A DNA stretch of 33,108 nucleotides from Phycisphaerae bacterium (GCA_030604525.1 JAUVVQ010000026.1:1-33108); one strand, 5' to 3'; counted from the first letter of the stretch, positions 1 to 8,190 are shown. Notes: generated from the letters alone by a model not told the origin. Program-made: numbers and translations.

Positions 1-105
1 ATCCTTGCTTCTTTCACCCATTGGGTTCTCCAATTCAGAATAGTCAAAACTGGCTTGAGTGGTCTCCATAAGCTCTATACTATCATAATTCAATTCATTT
101 GTCAC
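1..105 (-). CDS. Partial unknown gene, divergent from flgC, cut by the window edge
   Basis: The reverse strand is open from the window edge to a GTG at 105, with an in-frame TAA just upstream of it. An ATG at 69 is the alternative start. The visible 35 residues are acidic and soluble-looking, containing MTNELNYDSIEL followed by METTQASFDYSELENP. I do not recognise the family. Neither start has a clear Shine-Dalgarno sequence. If real, this gene is divergent from flgC with only about 55 bases between the starts, which means flgB is not directly upstream of flgC. It could also be a chance open frame, because so little of it is visible. Confidence 0.35.
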   Translation of the reverse strand, partial: MTNELNYDSIELMETTQASFDYSELENPMGERSKD

Positions 106-159
106 TGTTTACTTGGGAAATGCGGGTCTAAATAACAAAACTCACAACAAGGAGTGAAA

Positions 160-567
160 ATGGCAATCGACAAAATCTTCGGACCTATAGATATCGCCAC
201 CTCTGCGCTGCGGGCGGAAAACAAAAATATGGAAGTAATCTCCTCCAACATTGCAAACGCAAAAGTAACCGATGCAGGAAATGGAAAACCTTACCGAAGA
301 TTAGAAGCGCTCTTCAAATCACAGGATGATGAAGATATTACCGGCGTCACCATCGATAAAATCATACCCGATAAAAGCAATTTTATAAAAATCTACGACC
401 CCGGACACCCCAAGGCTGACAAGGATGGTAACGTGCTGATGCCGAATATAAATCTGCCAACCGAACTAATAAACCTCAGCCTCGCAACACGGGCATATCA
501 GGCAAACGTCGCAATCCTGAAACGTTACCAGAGAATGGTGGAAAATACTCTTGAGCTGCTCAGATAA
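160..567 (+). CDS. flgC: Flagellar basal-body rod protein FlgC
   Basis: FlgC is a proximal rod subunit of the flagellar drive shaft in the periplasm. The 135-residue product has the FlgC/FlgG-type N-terminal helix ending in SSNIANAKV, a central part with NGKPYRRLEALF, and the family C-terminal helix TRAYQANVAILKRYQRMVEN, close to the usual family length. I chose the ATG at 160 because AAGGAG at 149-154 sits five bases before it; the in-frame GTG at 154 overlaps that ribosome site. It is the first gene of the plus-strand block and is followed 15 bases later by fliE, its normal partner. The flgB gene that normally precedes it is absent; a short divergent open frame lies there instead. Confidence 0.96.
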   Translation: MAIDKIFGPIDIATSALRAENKNMEVISSNIANAKVTDAGNGKPYRRLEALFKSQDDEDITGVTIDKIIPDKSNFIKIYDPGHPKADKDGNVLMPNINLPTELINLSLATRAYQANVAILKRYQRMVENTLELLR

Positions 568-582
568 GCAAGGAGCAAAAAT

Positions 583-906
583 ATGATTAACCTAAATCCT
601 GATATAAACTCCATACTGGCTAAAACAAACCTCAATTCCATAAACAAAAGCTCCTTCGCTAAAGCCGGTAATGACAACAATGGATTCTCGGATACCGTCA
701 AAGCCGTACAAAAATATATCTCAAACGCCGACAAGCTGCAAAAGACCTCCGATATCTCCGTACAAGATTTACTCTCCGGGAAAAACGATGATATCACATC
801 CGTCGTCTCCGCAGTTTCAAAAGCGGATATGAGCTTCAAACTCCTCGTCGGAGTCCGTAACAAACTCATCGAGGCCTACAAGCAGACTATGAATATGCCT
901 ATATGA
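583..906 (+). CDS. fliE: Flagellar hook-basal body complex protein FliE
   Basis: FliE joins the MS ring to the proximal rod. The product is 107 residues, the usual family size. The C-terminal half carries the family pattern: VVSAVSKADMSFKLLVGVRNKLIEAYKQTMNMPI resembles the FliE consensus of an adapter helix followed by a VRNKL..AY..I.NM.I ending (quoted here in shortened form: KLLVGVRNKLIEAYKQTMN). The N-terminal third is low in conservation, as is common. AAGGAG at 570-575 lies eight bases before the ATG. The gene follows flgC, as in most flagellar clusters, and is separated from fliF by a 135-base gap that holds a nested inverted repeat. Confidence 0.94.
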   Translation: MINLNPDINSILAKTNLNSINKSSFAKAGNDNNGFSDTVKAVQKYISNADKLQKTSDISVQDLLSGKNDDITSVVSAVSKADMSFKLLVGVRNKLIEAYKQTMNMPI

Positions 907-948
907 TTTGTAATCAAAAATGTTATCTAAAATAACCGTTTATAAACA

Positions 949-1020
949 CCCCGGCACCCATTTTTGGTCAGGAGCAAAGTTTAATTGAGGTTTGCTTTGT
1001 AGTCAAAAACAAGTGCCGGG
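949..1020 (+). repeat. Nested inverted repeat in the fliE-fliF gap
   Basis: Three arms nest inside one another: CCCGGCAC (950-957) with GTGCCGGG (1013-1020), TTTTTG (961-966) with CAAAAA (1004-1009), and AGCAAA (973-978) with TTTGCT (991-996). All pairings are exact. The structure ends about 20 bases before the fliF start. It could act as an RNA element controlling fliF or as an internal processing or attenuation site; the sequence does not say which. No U-run follows the last arm, so a simple intrinsic terminator is unlikely. Confidence 0.6.
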
Positions 1021-1041
1021 TAAAATAAAGCAAAAAATCAG

Positions 1042-2544
1042 ATGAACGCTTTTCAAAAGATAATTCTAAGCTGGCAAAAAATAGGCCTCGTTCACCGAGC
1101 TCTTCTCATTGCCGTCTTTTTAACCCTCGGAATCGTAAGCGGTCTGCTTTTCCACTGGGCAAAAAAACCGGACTTGAGACTACTCTACCGTAGTCTGGCA
1201 CCTGAGGAAGCTTCAAAAATCACCGAAAAAATAAACGCTCAGGGCATCCAATACGAACTTAAAAACGGCGGCACTTCCATCTATGTCCCGGCAGAAAAAG
1301 TTTACCAATTGCGGCTCGATATGGCTAAAGATGGACTCCCGGAAGGAAAACAAATCGGATACAAACTTTTCGATAACGAAAAAATCGGCGTCAGCCCCTT
1401 TGTCCAAAACGTAAACCTGCAAAGAGCACTGCAGGACGAATTAGCAAAAAGCATTCAAATGATAGATGGTGTCATTTGCGCCAGAGTACACATCGCAAAC
1501 CCAAAACAATCCGTCTTTCAATCAAGTGAAGATTCAACTACTGCTTCGGTAGTCCTTCAACTAAAAGCCGGCTACAAAATGAGTTCCGTAAATATCGCCG
1601 CCATTTCAAATCTTGTCGCCGGAAGCGTTGAAAAACTAAAATCAGAAAACGTTACCATTATCGACAGCCAGGGCCGGCTGCTCTCTACGAAATCAGATGA
1701 CAACCTCGCTTCAAGCGGCGCTAATTCTATACAGGATTATAAAGAAAGGGTCGAAACAAACCTCGCAAACAAAGTCGAAGATATGCTCACCACTGCACTC
1801 GGACCAGGAAGAGCTTCTGTTAAAGTAAGCGCTGATATAGATATGACAAGCAGCGACGTCGTCAGAGAAATTTACGACCCCACCGGAAAAGTAGTAAAAA
1901 AAGAAGAAATTAACAACACATCGCAAACTGAACCCAGCACTGCTTCTTCCGAAAACAAAAACCCCATACCCGGAGGCCAAAAAAAAGAAGACAAGATCAC
2001 CACTGATTACCTCGTCGGCAAAACAATCGAAAGGAAAACCGACCTGCCTGGTGAAGTCAATTCCATAAAAGTCGCTGCTGTCGTGGACCTCTCCGTCTCT
2101 GACGCAAACGGCTCCTCAGAAAACGCCAAAATTATGCAGGTAACAGATGTCCGGAACCTTATAACAAATGCCCTCGGCCTCAAAAGTCCCGACTCCATTA
2201 CTGTCGTGGAGGCGAAATTCTATCGGCCTAAGATTACGCTGGAAAAAACCCAAACATCAAACTGGTCAAAATACATCGCTATGGCAAAACAGGCCTCATT
2301 AGGCGTAATGGCTATATGTGCCCTCTTCGTTCTGCGCATCTTCACAAAGGCAAGTAAAAAAACCGCAACAGAAACAAATCAACCCGCCGAAGGCAGGCTG
2401 CAATCGCCGGCATCTGCAGGTATGCTGCTTCCCGGCAGTTCCGAGTCGGCCGTCTTCAGAAACCAAATAGCCGGGGCTATGCAAAATAATCCGGAACAGG
2501 TTAAAAATATCTTTACTAACTGGCTCGCTGAAAACGAGGAGTAA
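1042..2544 (+). CDS. fliF: Flagellar MS-ring protein FliF
   Basis: FliF forms the MS ring in the inner membrane, the base on which the export gate, rod and C-ring assemble. The 500-residue product has an N-terminal membrane segment near residues 20-42, the periplasmic ring-building motifs (YRSLAPEEASKITEKI; the VNLQRALQDELAKSI region; ARVHIANPK), a charged and Asn/Ser-rich loop around residues 275-330, a second membrane segment near 410-430, and a C-terminal FliG-binding tail, NPEQVKNIFTNWLAENEE. The length is slightly below the usual 530-570. No clear ribosome site precedes the ATG at 1042; A-rich sequence and the nested inverted repeat lie upstream. fliG follows four bases after the stop. 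Confidence 0.97.
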   Translation: MNAFQKIILSWQKIGLVHRALLIAVFLTLGIVSGLLFHWAKKPDLRLLYRSLAPEEASKITEKINAQGIQYELKNGGTSIYVPAEKVYQLRLDMAKDGLPEGKQIGYKLFDNEKIGVSPFVQNVNLQRALQDELAKSIQMIDGVICARVHIANPKQSVFQSSEDSTTASVVLQLKAGYKMSSVNIAAISNLVAGSVEKLKSENVTIIDSQGRLLSTKSDDNLASSGANSIQDYKERVETNLANKVEDMLTTALGPGRASVKVSADIDMTSSDVVREIYDPTGKVVKKEEINNTSQTEPSTASSENKNPIPGGQKKEDKITTDYLVGKTIERKTDLPGEVNSIKVAAVVDLSVSDANGSSENAKIMQVTDVRNLITNALGLKSPDSITVVEAKFYRPKITLEKTQTSNWSKYIAMAKQASLGVMAICALFVLRIFTKASKKTATETNQPAEGRLQSPASAGMLLPGSSESAVFRNQIAGAMQNNPEQVKNIFTNWLAENEE

Positions 2545-2548
2545 CCAA

Positions 2549-3565
2549 GTGATTCTAACCGGCAAAAGAAAAGCGGCCACTTTATTAATGTCGCTCGACG
2601 CTAAAACTGCAAATAGCCTTGTAAAAGGTCTGCCTTCTGAAAAAATCAAAGAGCTCGCCATCGAGCTTGCTCAAATCGACGCTTCAGGACAAAACAACCC
2701 AAAACAGCAATCTGAAATCGCCAGAGAGTTCTGGCAAAAACTCACCGACACAAAACAATCCACACAATTCTCTATTAAGAGTTTCCTTAACAATATGCTC
2801 CTAAACGTCGTCGGAAAAGAGAAAGCTCAGCAAATTCAGCAGGAAATTAAAAACGCTGTGCAATACCAAGACCCTTTTATCCCCATTAAGTCCGCCGACC
2901 CAGATGAGCTCGTTGCCGCCCTGAAGCCGGAAAAACCGCAAACAATTGCTGTCATTCTCTCCGAATTACCACTAAAGAAAAGTCAACAGGTGCTCGCATT
3001 GTTCGAAGAAGAAATTCAAACTCAGACAATCTGCAAAATGACATGCCTTAGCCAAATAAAACTGGAAGTCAAACAATTAATTTCTTCCACCGTTTCTAAA
3101 CGACTAAAGGCCGCACGACTAAAGGCCGCAAAAACGCAAGCCGGCTCAGGAGAAAAAAAACACGACCCGCTCAGAAAACTTGCGGTTATGTTAAGAGGGC
3201 TTGAAAACGACCTTAGAACAAGACTAATTGACGAAATCAGCAAAAAGAACAAAGATAACGCCGATTCCATTAAAAACCTGATGATACTTTGGGAAGACAT
3301 TCCACTGATTGCCGACCGTTCGCTCCAGGAAATCATTCGCTCCATCGAAGCCGGGGCTCTCGCAAAAGCGCTTTACAACGCTGACGAAAACATCGCACAA
3401 AAAATCCACTCTAATATCTCAGAACGGGCAAAAGAAACACTTGAAGAAGAAAAATCACTAATGCAGGAACCGGAAGAGAAAGAAATCCTCGACGCCAGAG
3501 AAGAGGTGCTGACGCCTCTCAGGGAAGCAAATGAACAGGGAAATCTAAAATTTATTAAAGATTAA
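2549..3565 (+). CDS. fliG: Flagellar motor switch protein FliG
   Basis: FliG is the rotor part of the switch complex and meets the stator. The GTG start at 2549 follows GAGGAG, which overlaps the end of fliF, and gives the usual beginning ILTGKRKAATLLMSL. The middle domain carries KPQTIAVILSELP, a variant of the EHPQ motif with Lys for His. The C-terminal domain contains the torque-helix region, MILWEDIPLIADRSLQEI, followed by AGALAKALYNAD. The length of 338 is normal. A perfect 15-base tandem duplication at 3101-3130 gives RLKAARLKAA near residues 185-194, in the linker to the C-terminal domain. FliM and FliN, the other C-ring proteins, are not encoded in this window. Confidence 0.96.
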   Translation: MILTGKRKAATLLMSLDAKTANSLVKGLPSEKIKELAIELAQIDASGQNNPKQQSEIAREFWQKLTDTKQSTQFSIKSFLNNMLLNVVGKEKAQQIQQEIKNAVQYQDPFIPIKSADPDELVAALKPEKPQTIAVILSELPLKKSQQVLALFEEEIQTQTICKMTCLSQIKLEVKQLISSTVSKRLKAARLKAAKTQAGSGEKKHDPLRKLAVMLRGLENDLRTRLIDEISKKNKDNADSIKNLMILWEDIPLIADRSLQEIIRSIEAGALAKALYNADENIAQKIHSNISERAKETLEEEKSLMQEPEEKEILDAREEVLTPLREANEQGNLKFIKD

Positions 3566-3566
3566 A

Positions 3567-4163
3567 ATGGGCTTACAAACAATTACAATTGATATGGAAA
3601 GACCGATAGCTTCGGTTACGCTGCAAAATGCCTCCGGAAAAACTCATCAAGGGCAGAACCAGAATAATATCTCCCCAGCCGAAACAAACACCACCTCAGA
3701 ACAAGATGACCGGCAGGAACAATCGGCTGATGGACAGGTCCAAAACCTTAACCAGCTATGCCGGGCCTTGCAGGATGCCATCCAGAATCTAAAAAACATC
3801 CAGCAAAACACCATCAAAGAGCACAAAAACCAAATTGCAAAATTCTCTCTCGAAATAGCAAGAAAAGTCTTAATGCAAAAAATCAACAAAGGTGACTATC
3901 AAATTGAATCTATCATCGAACAAACTCTTGAAGACGCTCCCACTGCAGAAAATGCTATCGTTCACTTAAATCCTCAGGACCTGGAACTACTGCAAAAAAC
4001 GCAGAAAGAAAATCAAAACTCTAATTTAAAAGATATCAAGCTCGTCTCTGATAAAAAAATCAGCAGAGCTCAATGTCTCATCGAAACTCCAAAAGGGACG
4101 GTCGAAGCTGTAATTGAAGACCATCTGGAAAAAATCAGTAAAGCTCTTGAGAAGGTCGAATAA
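3567..4163 (+). CDS. fliH: Flagellar assembly protein FliH
   Basis: FliH is the regulator and peripheral stalk of the FliI export ATPase. The 198-residue product has a variable, Gln/Asn/Ser-rich N-terminus (to about residue 55), a helical central part and a conserved C-terminal half (FSLEIARKVLMQKI; HLNPQDLELLQ; ETPKGTVEAVIEDHLEKI) like FliH and the b/delta subunits of rotary ATPases. It starts one base after the fliG stop with no ribosome site, so translation is probably coupled. It sits between fliG and fliI, the standard place. The assignment rests on the C-terminal pattern and on gene order. Confidence 0.9.
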   Translation: MGLQTITIDMERPIASVTLQNASGKTHQGQNQNNISPAETNTTSEQDDRQEQSADGQVQNLNQLCRALQDAIQNLKNIQQNTIKEHKNQIAKFSLEIARKVLMQKINKGDYQIESIIEQTLEDAPTAENAIVHLNPQDLELLQKTQKENQNSNLKDIKLVSDKKISRAQCLIETPKGTVEAVIEDHLEKISKALEKVE

Positions 4164-4166
4164 ATT

Positions 4167-5528
4167 ATGCCAACTACACAATTTAAAGATACTTTAATCG
4201 ATTTCAAAAAATTCCACTCCGCACTTCGGGAAGTCAAACTGACGAATCACCAGGGGTATGTCACCCGAGTTACAGGGCTTACAATCGAATCAACAGGTCC
4301 TATGGTCGGGTTAGGCGAGTTGTGCGGCATCCACTTATGTAACGGCCAAAGAGTACTGGCTGAAGTAATCGGTTTCAATAACCGGAATCTCATCCTGCTG
4401 CCGCTGGAACACATACAGGGAATCTCACCAGGTGACAAAGTTACCGCAAGAACCACACCAAGATATATCACCCTGAGTGAAAACGTTCTCGGAAGAATAC
4501 TCAACGGCCTCGGACTGCCAATCGACAACAAGGGACCTCTAAAAGGAAACGAGAAAAAACCGCTTGATGCAAGCAGCCCATCTCCTTTAAAACGTAAAAA
4601 AATCAATGAACCTCTACCATTAGGTATCAGGTCCATTGACAGCACTTTAACTATCGCAAAAGGCCAGAGAGTCGGTATATTCTCCGGCAGCGGTGTCGGA
4701 AAAAGCGTCTTGCTCGGAAACATCGCTAACTCAAGCGAAGCTGAAGTTAATATCGTCGCCTTAATCGGAGAAAGAGGAAGGGAAGTCCGAGAATTCCTCG
4801 AAGAACAATTAGGACCCGATGGACTTGAAAGAAGCGTCGTCATCGTTGCTGCTTCCGACGCCCCGCCAATCCAGAGAGTTAAAGCCGCATTTGTTGCCGT
4901 CACCATCGCCGAATATTTCAGAGACAAAGGGAAAAATGTGCTGTTTATGATGGATTCTCTGACACGGTTCGCCCAGGCACAAAGAGAAATTGGCCTTGCC
5001 GCAGGAGAGCCTCCCGCCACAAAGGGATATTGCCCAAGTGTCTTCTCTATGATGCCCAGACTCATCGAAAGACTCGGCTGCGCCGAAAAAGGAAGTATAA
5101 CCGGAATACTCACCGTCCTTGTTGAAGGCGATGACTTAAACGACCCTGTCGCAGATAGTGCCAGAAGTCTCCTCGATGGACACATCGTCCTCTCAAGAAA
5201 ACTTGCCGAAAGAGGACACTATCCCGCCGTTGATATCCTCGCAAGCATAAGCCGGTTGATGCCGGCCGTCGTCTCCGAAAAACACAACACCGCCGCTCAA
5301 AAAATAAAGGAAATATACGCAACTTACAACGATGCTGAAGACTTAATAAACATCGGCGCCTTCTCACACGGAAGCAACAGAAGAATTGACGGGGCCATAA
5401 CGCTAATCGACCGTATAAATGATTTCCTCATACAACGTCGAAAGGAAAGAACCAGCTTTGAAGATACTGTTAATCAGCTAAAAGAAATTACTAATTTCTG
5501 GGACGAGCTTTTAAACAGTGAATCCTGA
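4167..5528 (+). CDS. fliI: Flagellum-specific export ATPase FliI
   Basis: FliI is the hexameric ATPase at the cytoplasmic side of the flagellar type III export gate. At 453 residues it has the full family layout: an N-terminal beta-barrel part, the P-loop SGSGVGKS near residues 172-179, the conserved GERGREVREF stretch, the Walker B strand NVLFMMDSLTRFAQAQREI, and EGDDLNDPVADSARSLLDGH. All expected catalytic residues appear intact. It starts three bases after fliH, again without a clear ribosome site, and is followed by fliJ. Close relatives are type III secretion ATPases, but the surroundings make it flagellar. Confidence 0.98.
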   Translation: MPTTQFKDTLIDFKKFHSALREVKLTNHQGYVTRVTGLTIESTGPMVGLGELCGIHLCNGQRVLAEVIGFNNRNLILLPLEHIQGISPGDKVTARTTPRYITLSENVLGRILNGLGLPIDNKGPLKGNEKKPLDASSPSPLKRKKINEPLPLGIRSIDSTLTIAKGQRVGIFSGSGVGKSVLLGNIANSSEAEVNIVALIGERGREVREFLEEQLGPDGLERSVVIVAASDAPPIQRVKAAFVAVTIAEYFRDKGKNVLFMMDSLTRFAQAQREIGLAAGEPPATKGYCPSVFSMMPRLIERLGCAEKGSITGILTVLVEGDDLNDPVADSARSLLDGHIVLSRKLAERGHYPAVDILASISRLMPAVVSEKHNTAAQKIKEIYATYNDAEDLINIGAFSHGSNRRIDGAITLIDRINDFLIQRRKERTSFEDTVNQLKEITNFWDELLNSES

Positions 5529-5545
5529 CAACTTCAGGTAAAAAA

Positions 5546-5995
5546 ATGAAAAAATTCAAATGGCGACTGCAAAAAGTCCTTGAAATTAAAAAAAAACAGG
5601 AACAAGCAAAAAGAGCTGAACTTCTTAAGAACACAGAAAAACTCGCTGAAACCAGAAGCGAATTGATAATGCAAAAAAAAATAATGGAAAATATAAGCGA
5701 AAACATTAAAAAACAAAATCCAGAAAAAAGACTCAGCCAACAGGAACTGTTCCTGAAAAACGCAGAAACTAATAACCGGAAAATCAAAAGACTTACCCAA
5801 AAAGAAAAAAAACTCCAACAAATACAGGCCAAAAAAACCCAGGAAGTGATGAAACTAAGAAGTCTTAAAGAAGCTCTCGAAAAATTAAAAGAAAAAGCAA
5901 AAGAGAAATTCAAAATGCAACAGGAAAAACTCGAACAAAAAGCTTCGGACCATCAGGCGGGCATCAAATTCGTCAGAAATAAAATGGTTAGCTGA
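5546..5995 (+). CDS. fliJ: Flagellar export protein FliJ
   Basis: FliJ is the coiled-coil central stalk of the FliI ring and helps couple ATP hydrolysis to the export gate. The product (149 residues) is almost entirely helical and charged, rich in Lys, Glu and Gln, beginning MKKFKWRLQKVLEIKKKQE, which is the usual FliJ opening (KF.F.L..VL..K...E). A weak site, CAGGT, precedes the ATG by six to seven bases. Position directly after fliI supports the call. Its length is the normal 140-150. Confidence 0.9.
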   Translation: MKKFKWRLQKVLEIKKKQEQAKRAELLKNTEKLAETRSELIMQKKIMENISENIKKQNPEKRLSQQELFLKNAETNNRKIKRLTQKEKKLQQIQAKKTQEVMKLRSLKEALEKLKEKAKEKFKMQQEKLEQKASDHQAGIKFVRNKMVS

Positions 5996-6037
5996 AGAGC
6001 TGAATAGCAAACTGTAAAATATTAGGAGACTATACCT

Positions 6038-6148
6038 GTGAACCTGAAAAAAATAATAATCCTGGCCTTAGCCGCCGTGCTGAGCTTCGCTGCATCTTTT
6101 ACCTTCGCCTGGCTAAAAACCGGAAAAAAACAACAAATCGCCCTATAA
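6038..6148 (+). pseudogene. Membrane-anchor end of the MotE-like gene, closed by an in-frame TAA
   Basis: A GTG at 6038 follows GGAG (6025-6028) at good spacing and opens a 36-residue frame with a hydrophobic segment, KKIIILALAAVLSFAAS followed by FTFAWL, and then a TAA at 6146-6148. The same frame continues without another stop through 6149-6229 into the coiled-coil gene at 6230-6721. The whole (6038-6721) therefore reads as one MotE-type protein, membrane anchor plus coiled coil plus MgtE-N-like domain, broken once at codon 37. Possible readings are a nonsense mutation, stop-codon readthrough, a sequencing error, or two separately translated products. Confidence 0.65.
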
Positions 6149-6229
6149 AATAAACAAAGCCAAAAAACTTCCAAACAAAATGAGCTTATTGATGCAATTA
6201 ATCAACATCCCGCACAACAAACTTTAAAT

Positions 6230-6721
6230 ATGGCTTTGACTGAAAAGCAACTTAAAGAGCTTGTCTATGAAGTCAGGGCAAAAATACAGCAATACGACAA
6301 TAAACTCCAACAATCTGAAACACAAAAACAAAGACTACAAATTACTCAGAAAGATTTAAACCGCGACATCGATAAGTTAAACAACCTCAGGGTAAATCTC
6401 GTATCCATCGTCGCCAACCTGAAAAAGGAACAGAAAAATCTACAAAACACAAGAGTTCAAATCGGTAAATCCGAAAAAGCAAATCTTATGTCTATCGCCA
6501 CCACTTACGACAGAATGGACCCCGAAAGCGCAAGCAAAATCCTCACAGACCTAAGCAAAATGAAAAACGCCTCAGGACAAGAGAGTATCCAGGACGTCGT
6601 AAAAATCCTGTATTTTATGCAGGACAGAACAAAAGCTAATCTACTTGCTGCATTATCAACCTCTCAACCCACACTCGCCGCTGTTCTGTGCCAAAAATTA
6701 AAAAAAGTAAACACTAACTGA
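6230..6721 (+). CDS. MotE-like coiled-coil protein (MgtE N-domain type), main part
   Basis: This 163-residue product has a long coiled coil (about residues 1-85) and a C-terminal domain with YDRMDPESASKILTDLSKM and ILYFMQDRTKANLLAAL. That matches the MgtE intracellular-N-like domain of MotE-type flagellar proteins, which in some bacteria act as periplasmic chaperones for motor parts. Such proteins normally begin with a membrane segment; here that segment is encoded upstream (6038) in the same frame but is cut off by a TAA. The ATG at 6230 has no ribosome site, so whether this part is made alone is uncertain. It lies between fliJ and motA, where MotE-type genes often occur. Confidence 0.7.
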   Translation: MALTEKQLKELVYEVRAKIQQYDNKLQQSETQKQRLQITQKDLNRDIDKLNNLRVNLVSIVANLKKEQKNLQNTRVQIGKSEKANLMSIATTYDRMDPESASKILTDLSKMKNASGQESIQDVVKILYFMQDRTKANLLAALSTSQPTLAAVLCQKLKKVNTN

Positions 6722-6734
6722 AAATCATATAATT

Positions 6735-7505
6735 ATGGATGTCGCAACAATAATAGGAATCATACTCGGCTTCGCGGTCATCGTTTCTGCCATCGTCTCA
6801 GGCGGGGGATGGCAAATGTTCCTGAATATCCCGTCACTGGGTATCACTATCGGCGGTATGTTCTGCGCAACGCTAATACATTTTTCTCTGCACCAGCTTC
6901 TCGGCATCTTCTCTATCATTAAAAAAACCCTTATCGCAAAAATACTGACTCCTGCTGATTTGACTCAAAAAATGGTCGATTTCGCCGCCATCAATAGAAG
7001 AGACGGGGCTTTAGCCCTGGAGAAAGAAATCCAGAACATCGATAACCCCTTTTTCACCAAAAGCTTACAAATGCTCATCGATGGTCAGGAAGCGGACGAA
7101 ATTAAAAATTCACTCAACCTCGAAATTGAAAACCTAAGAGACAGACACGAAGTAGGAAAGAAAATCCTCGAATATATGGGCTCAGCCGCTCCTGCCTTCG
7201 GTATGATTGGGACGTTAATCGGACTTATACAAATGTTAAAAAATCTATCAGACCCCAGTGGAATTGGTATGGGTATGGCTACCGCACTGCTGACAACCTT
7301 CTATGGGGCCTTCGCTGCTAACCTCCTCTTTCTGCCTCTCGCAGGAAAACTCGGAATCTACTCAAAAGCTGAAGCTACTTCTATGGAAATGATTGTCGAA
7401 GGTATCTGTTCCATTGCACAGGGGCAAAACCCGACGGCAGTCAGAGAAAAATTACATTCCTTCATCTCGCACAGCAAAAGAGAAGAAGTAAAGGCAAAGG
7501 TATGA
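6735..7505 (+). CDS. motA: Flagellar motor stator protein MotA
   Basis: MotA is the membrane stator subunit that converts ion flow into torque on FliG. The 256-residue product has four membrane segments: near residues 3-22, 30-50, about 145-170 (SAAPAFGMIGTLIGLIQML, with the conserved Pro) and about 178-200 (MATALLTTFYGAFAANLLF). A large cytoplasmic loop with charged residues lies between the second and third. The length is typical. No ribosome site is visible before the ATG at 6735. Its stop overlaps the start of motB by four bases, so the two are translationally coupled. Confidence 0.96.
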   Translation: MDVATIIGIILGFAVIVSAIVSGGGWQMFLNIPSLGITIGGMFCATLIHFSLHQLLGIFSIIKKTLIAKILTPADLTQKMVDFAAINRRDGALALEKEIQNIDNPFFTKSLQMLIDGQEADEIKNSLNLEIENLRDRHEVGKKILEYMGSAAPAFGMIGTLIGLIQMLKNLSDPSGIGMGMATALLTTFYGAFAANLLFLPLAGKLGIYSKAEATSMEMIVEGICSIAQGQNPTAVREKLHSFISHSKREEVKAKV

Positions 7506-8188
7506 GCCGAAAACAAAACCAATCCTCTGATTCTTCCCAGGGCGCCCCGGAATGGATGGTTACATTTAGTGACTGTATGACCCTTTTGCTCACCTTCTTT
7601 GTTCTCTTGCTAAGCTTCTCAACGCTCGACGATAAAACTTACAAAAACCTAAAACTTATTTTTAACACGTCCTTCTCTTCTATCGGGCTGAAAACAAAAT
7701 CTATCCAGCAATCTATGGCAAAAGTCGATTTAATAAAACACACCAAAAAAATTGATGAAGGAGTTGAAAAACCATCTGCTGATACAGGAAAACAAGGAGC
7801 ACTAAGACATACACCGCTTCCCGATATAACCCAATACACAGTCTTCCTCGCAAACTCCGGTGACATCTTTTGGGCAAACGGAAATGTTATCTCAACTTCA
7901 GGGGAAAAAACTCTCTCGACCCTGGCGAAACTCCTCGAATACATCCCCAACAGAGTCCTGATAAGCGAAAGCAGCATAAACAAAACCGACGACATAACCT
8001 TCGGGCTATCAAGGGCTTATGCCGTTATGAACCACCTCGTTAAAAATCACAACATCAACAAAAACAGATTCGGTATCCTGGCTAACCATACCATCGAAAA
8101 AAAGAATATCGCAAACGTAATGAGCATAAACGAAAATGATAAAAATAACCGCATTCTCGAAATCACTCTATTTGAGTGGAGCATCTAA
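7502..8188 (+). CDS. motB: Flagellar motor stator protein MotB (first copy)
   Basis: MotB anchors the stator to peptidoglycan and carries the ion-binding aspartate. Here PEWMVTFSDCMTLLLTFFVLL is the single membrane segment, with that aspartate at residue 24. The C-terminal part (about residues 105-225) is OmpA-like: it keeps the LSRAYAVMNHLVKNHNINKN helix and the Asn-Asn-Arg of the NRR..EI motif. The usual Gly-His-Thr-Asp loop is missing, replaced by SESSINKTDD. At 228 residues it is rather short. The start overlaps the motA stop (ATGA). A second MotB-like gene follows immediately, so the stator may contain two kinds of MotB, or the copies may serve different conditions. Confidence 0.93.
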   Translation: MSRKQNQSSDSSQGAPEWMVTFSDCMTLLLTFFVLLLSFSTLDDKTYKNLKLIFNTSFSSIGLKTKSIQQSMAKVDLIKHTKKIDEGVEKPSADTGKQGALRHTPLPDITQYTVFLANSGDIFWANGNVISTSGEKTLSTLAKLLEYIPNRVLISESSINKTDDITFGLSRAYAVMNHLVKNHNINKNRFGILANHTIEKKNIANVMSINENDKNNRILEITLFEWSI

Positions 8189-8190
8189 AA

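Noticed and set aside
949-967. Possible sigma-54 promoter before fliF (GGCACCCATTTTTGG)
   Set aside because: The spacing between GG and the -12 element is eleven, not ten, and the -12 reads TTGG in place of TTGC; the site also lies inside the nested inverted repeat.
4247-5185. 312-codon minus-strand frame opposite fliI
   Set aside because: A shadow of the conserved fliI frame; composition is Ser/Pro/Leu-rich and no motif is present.
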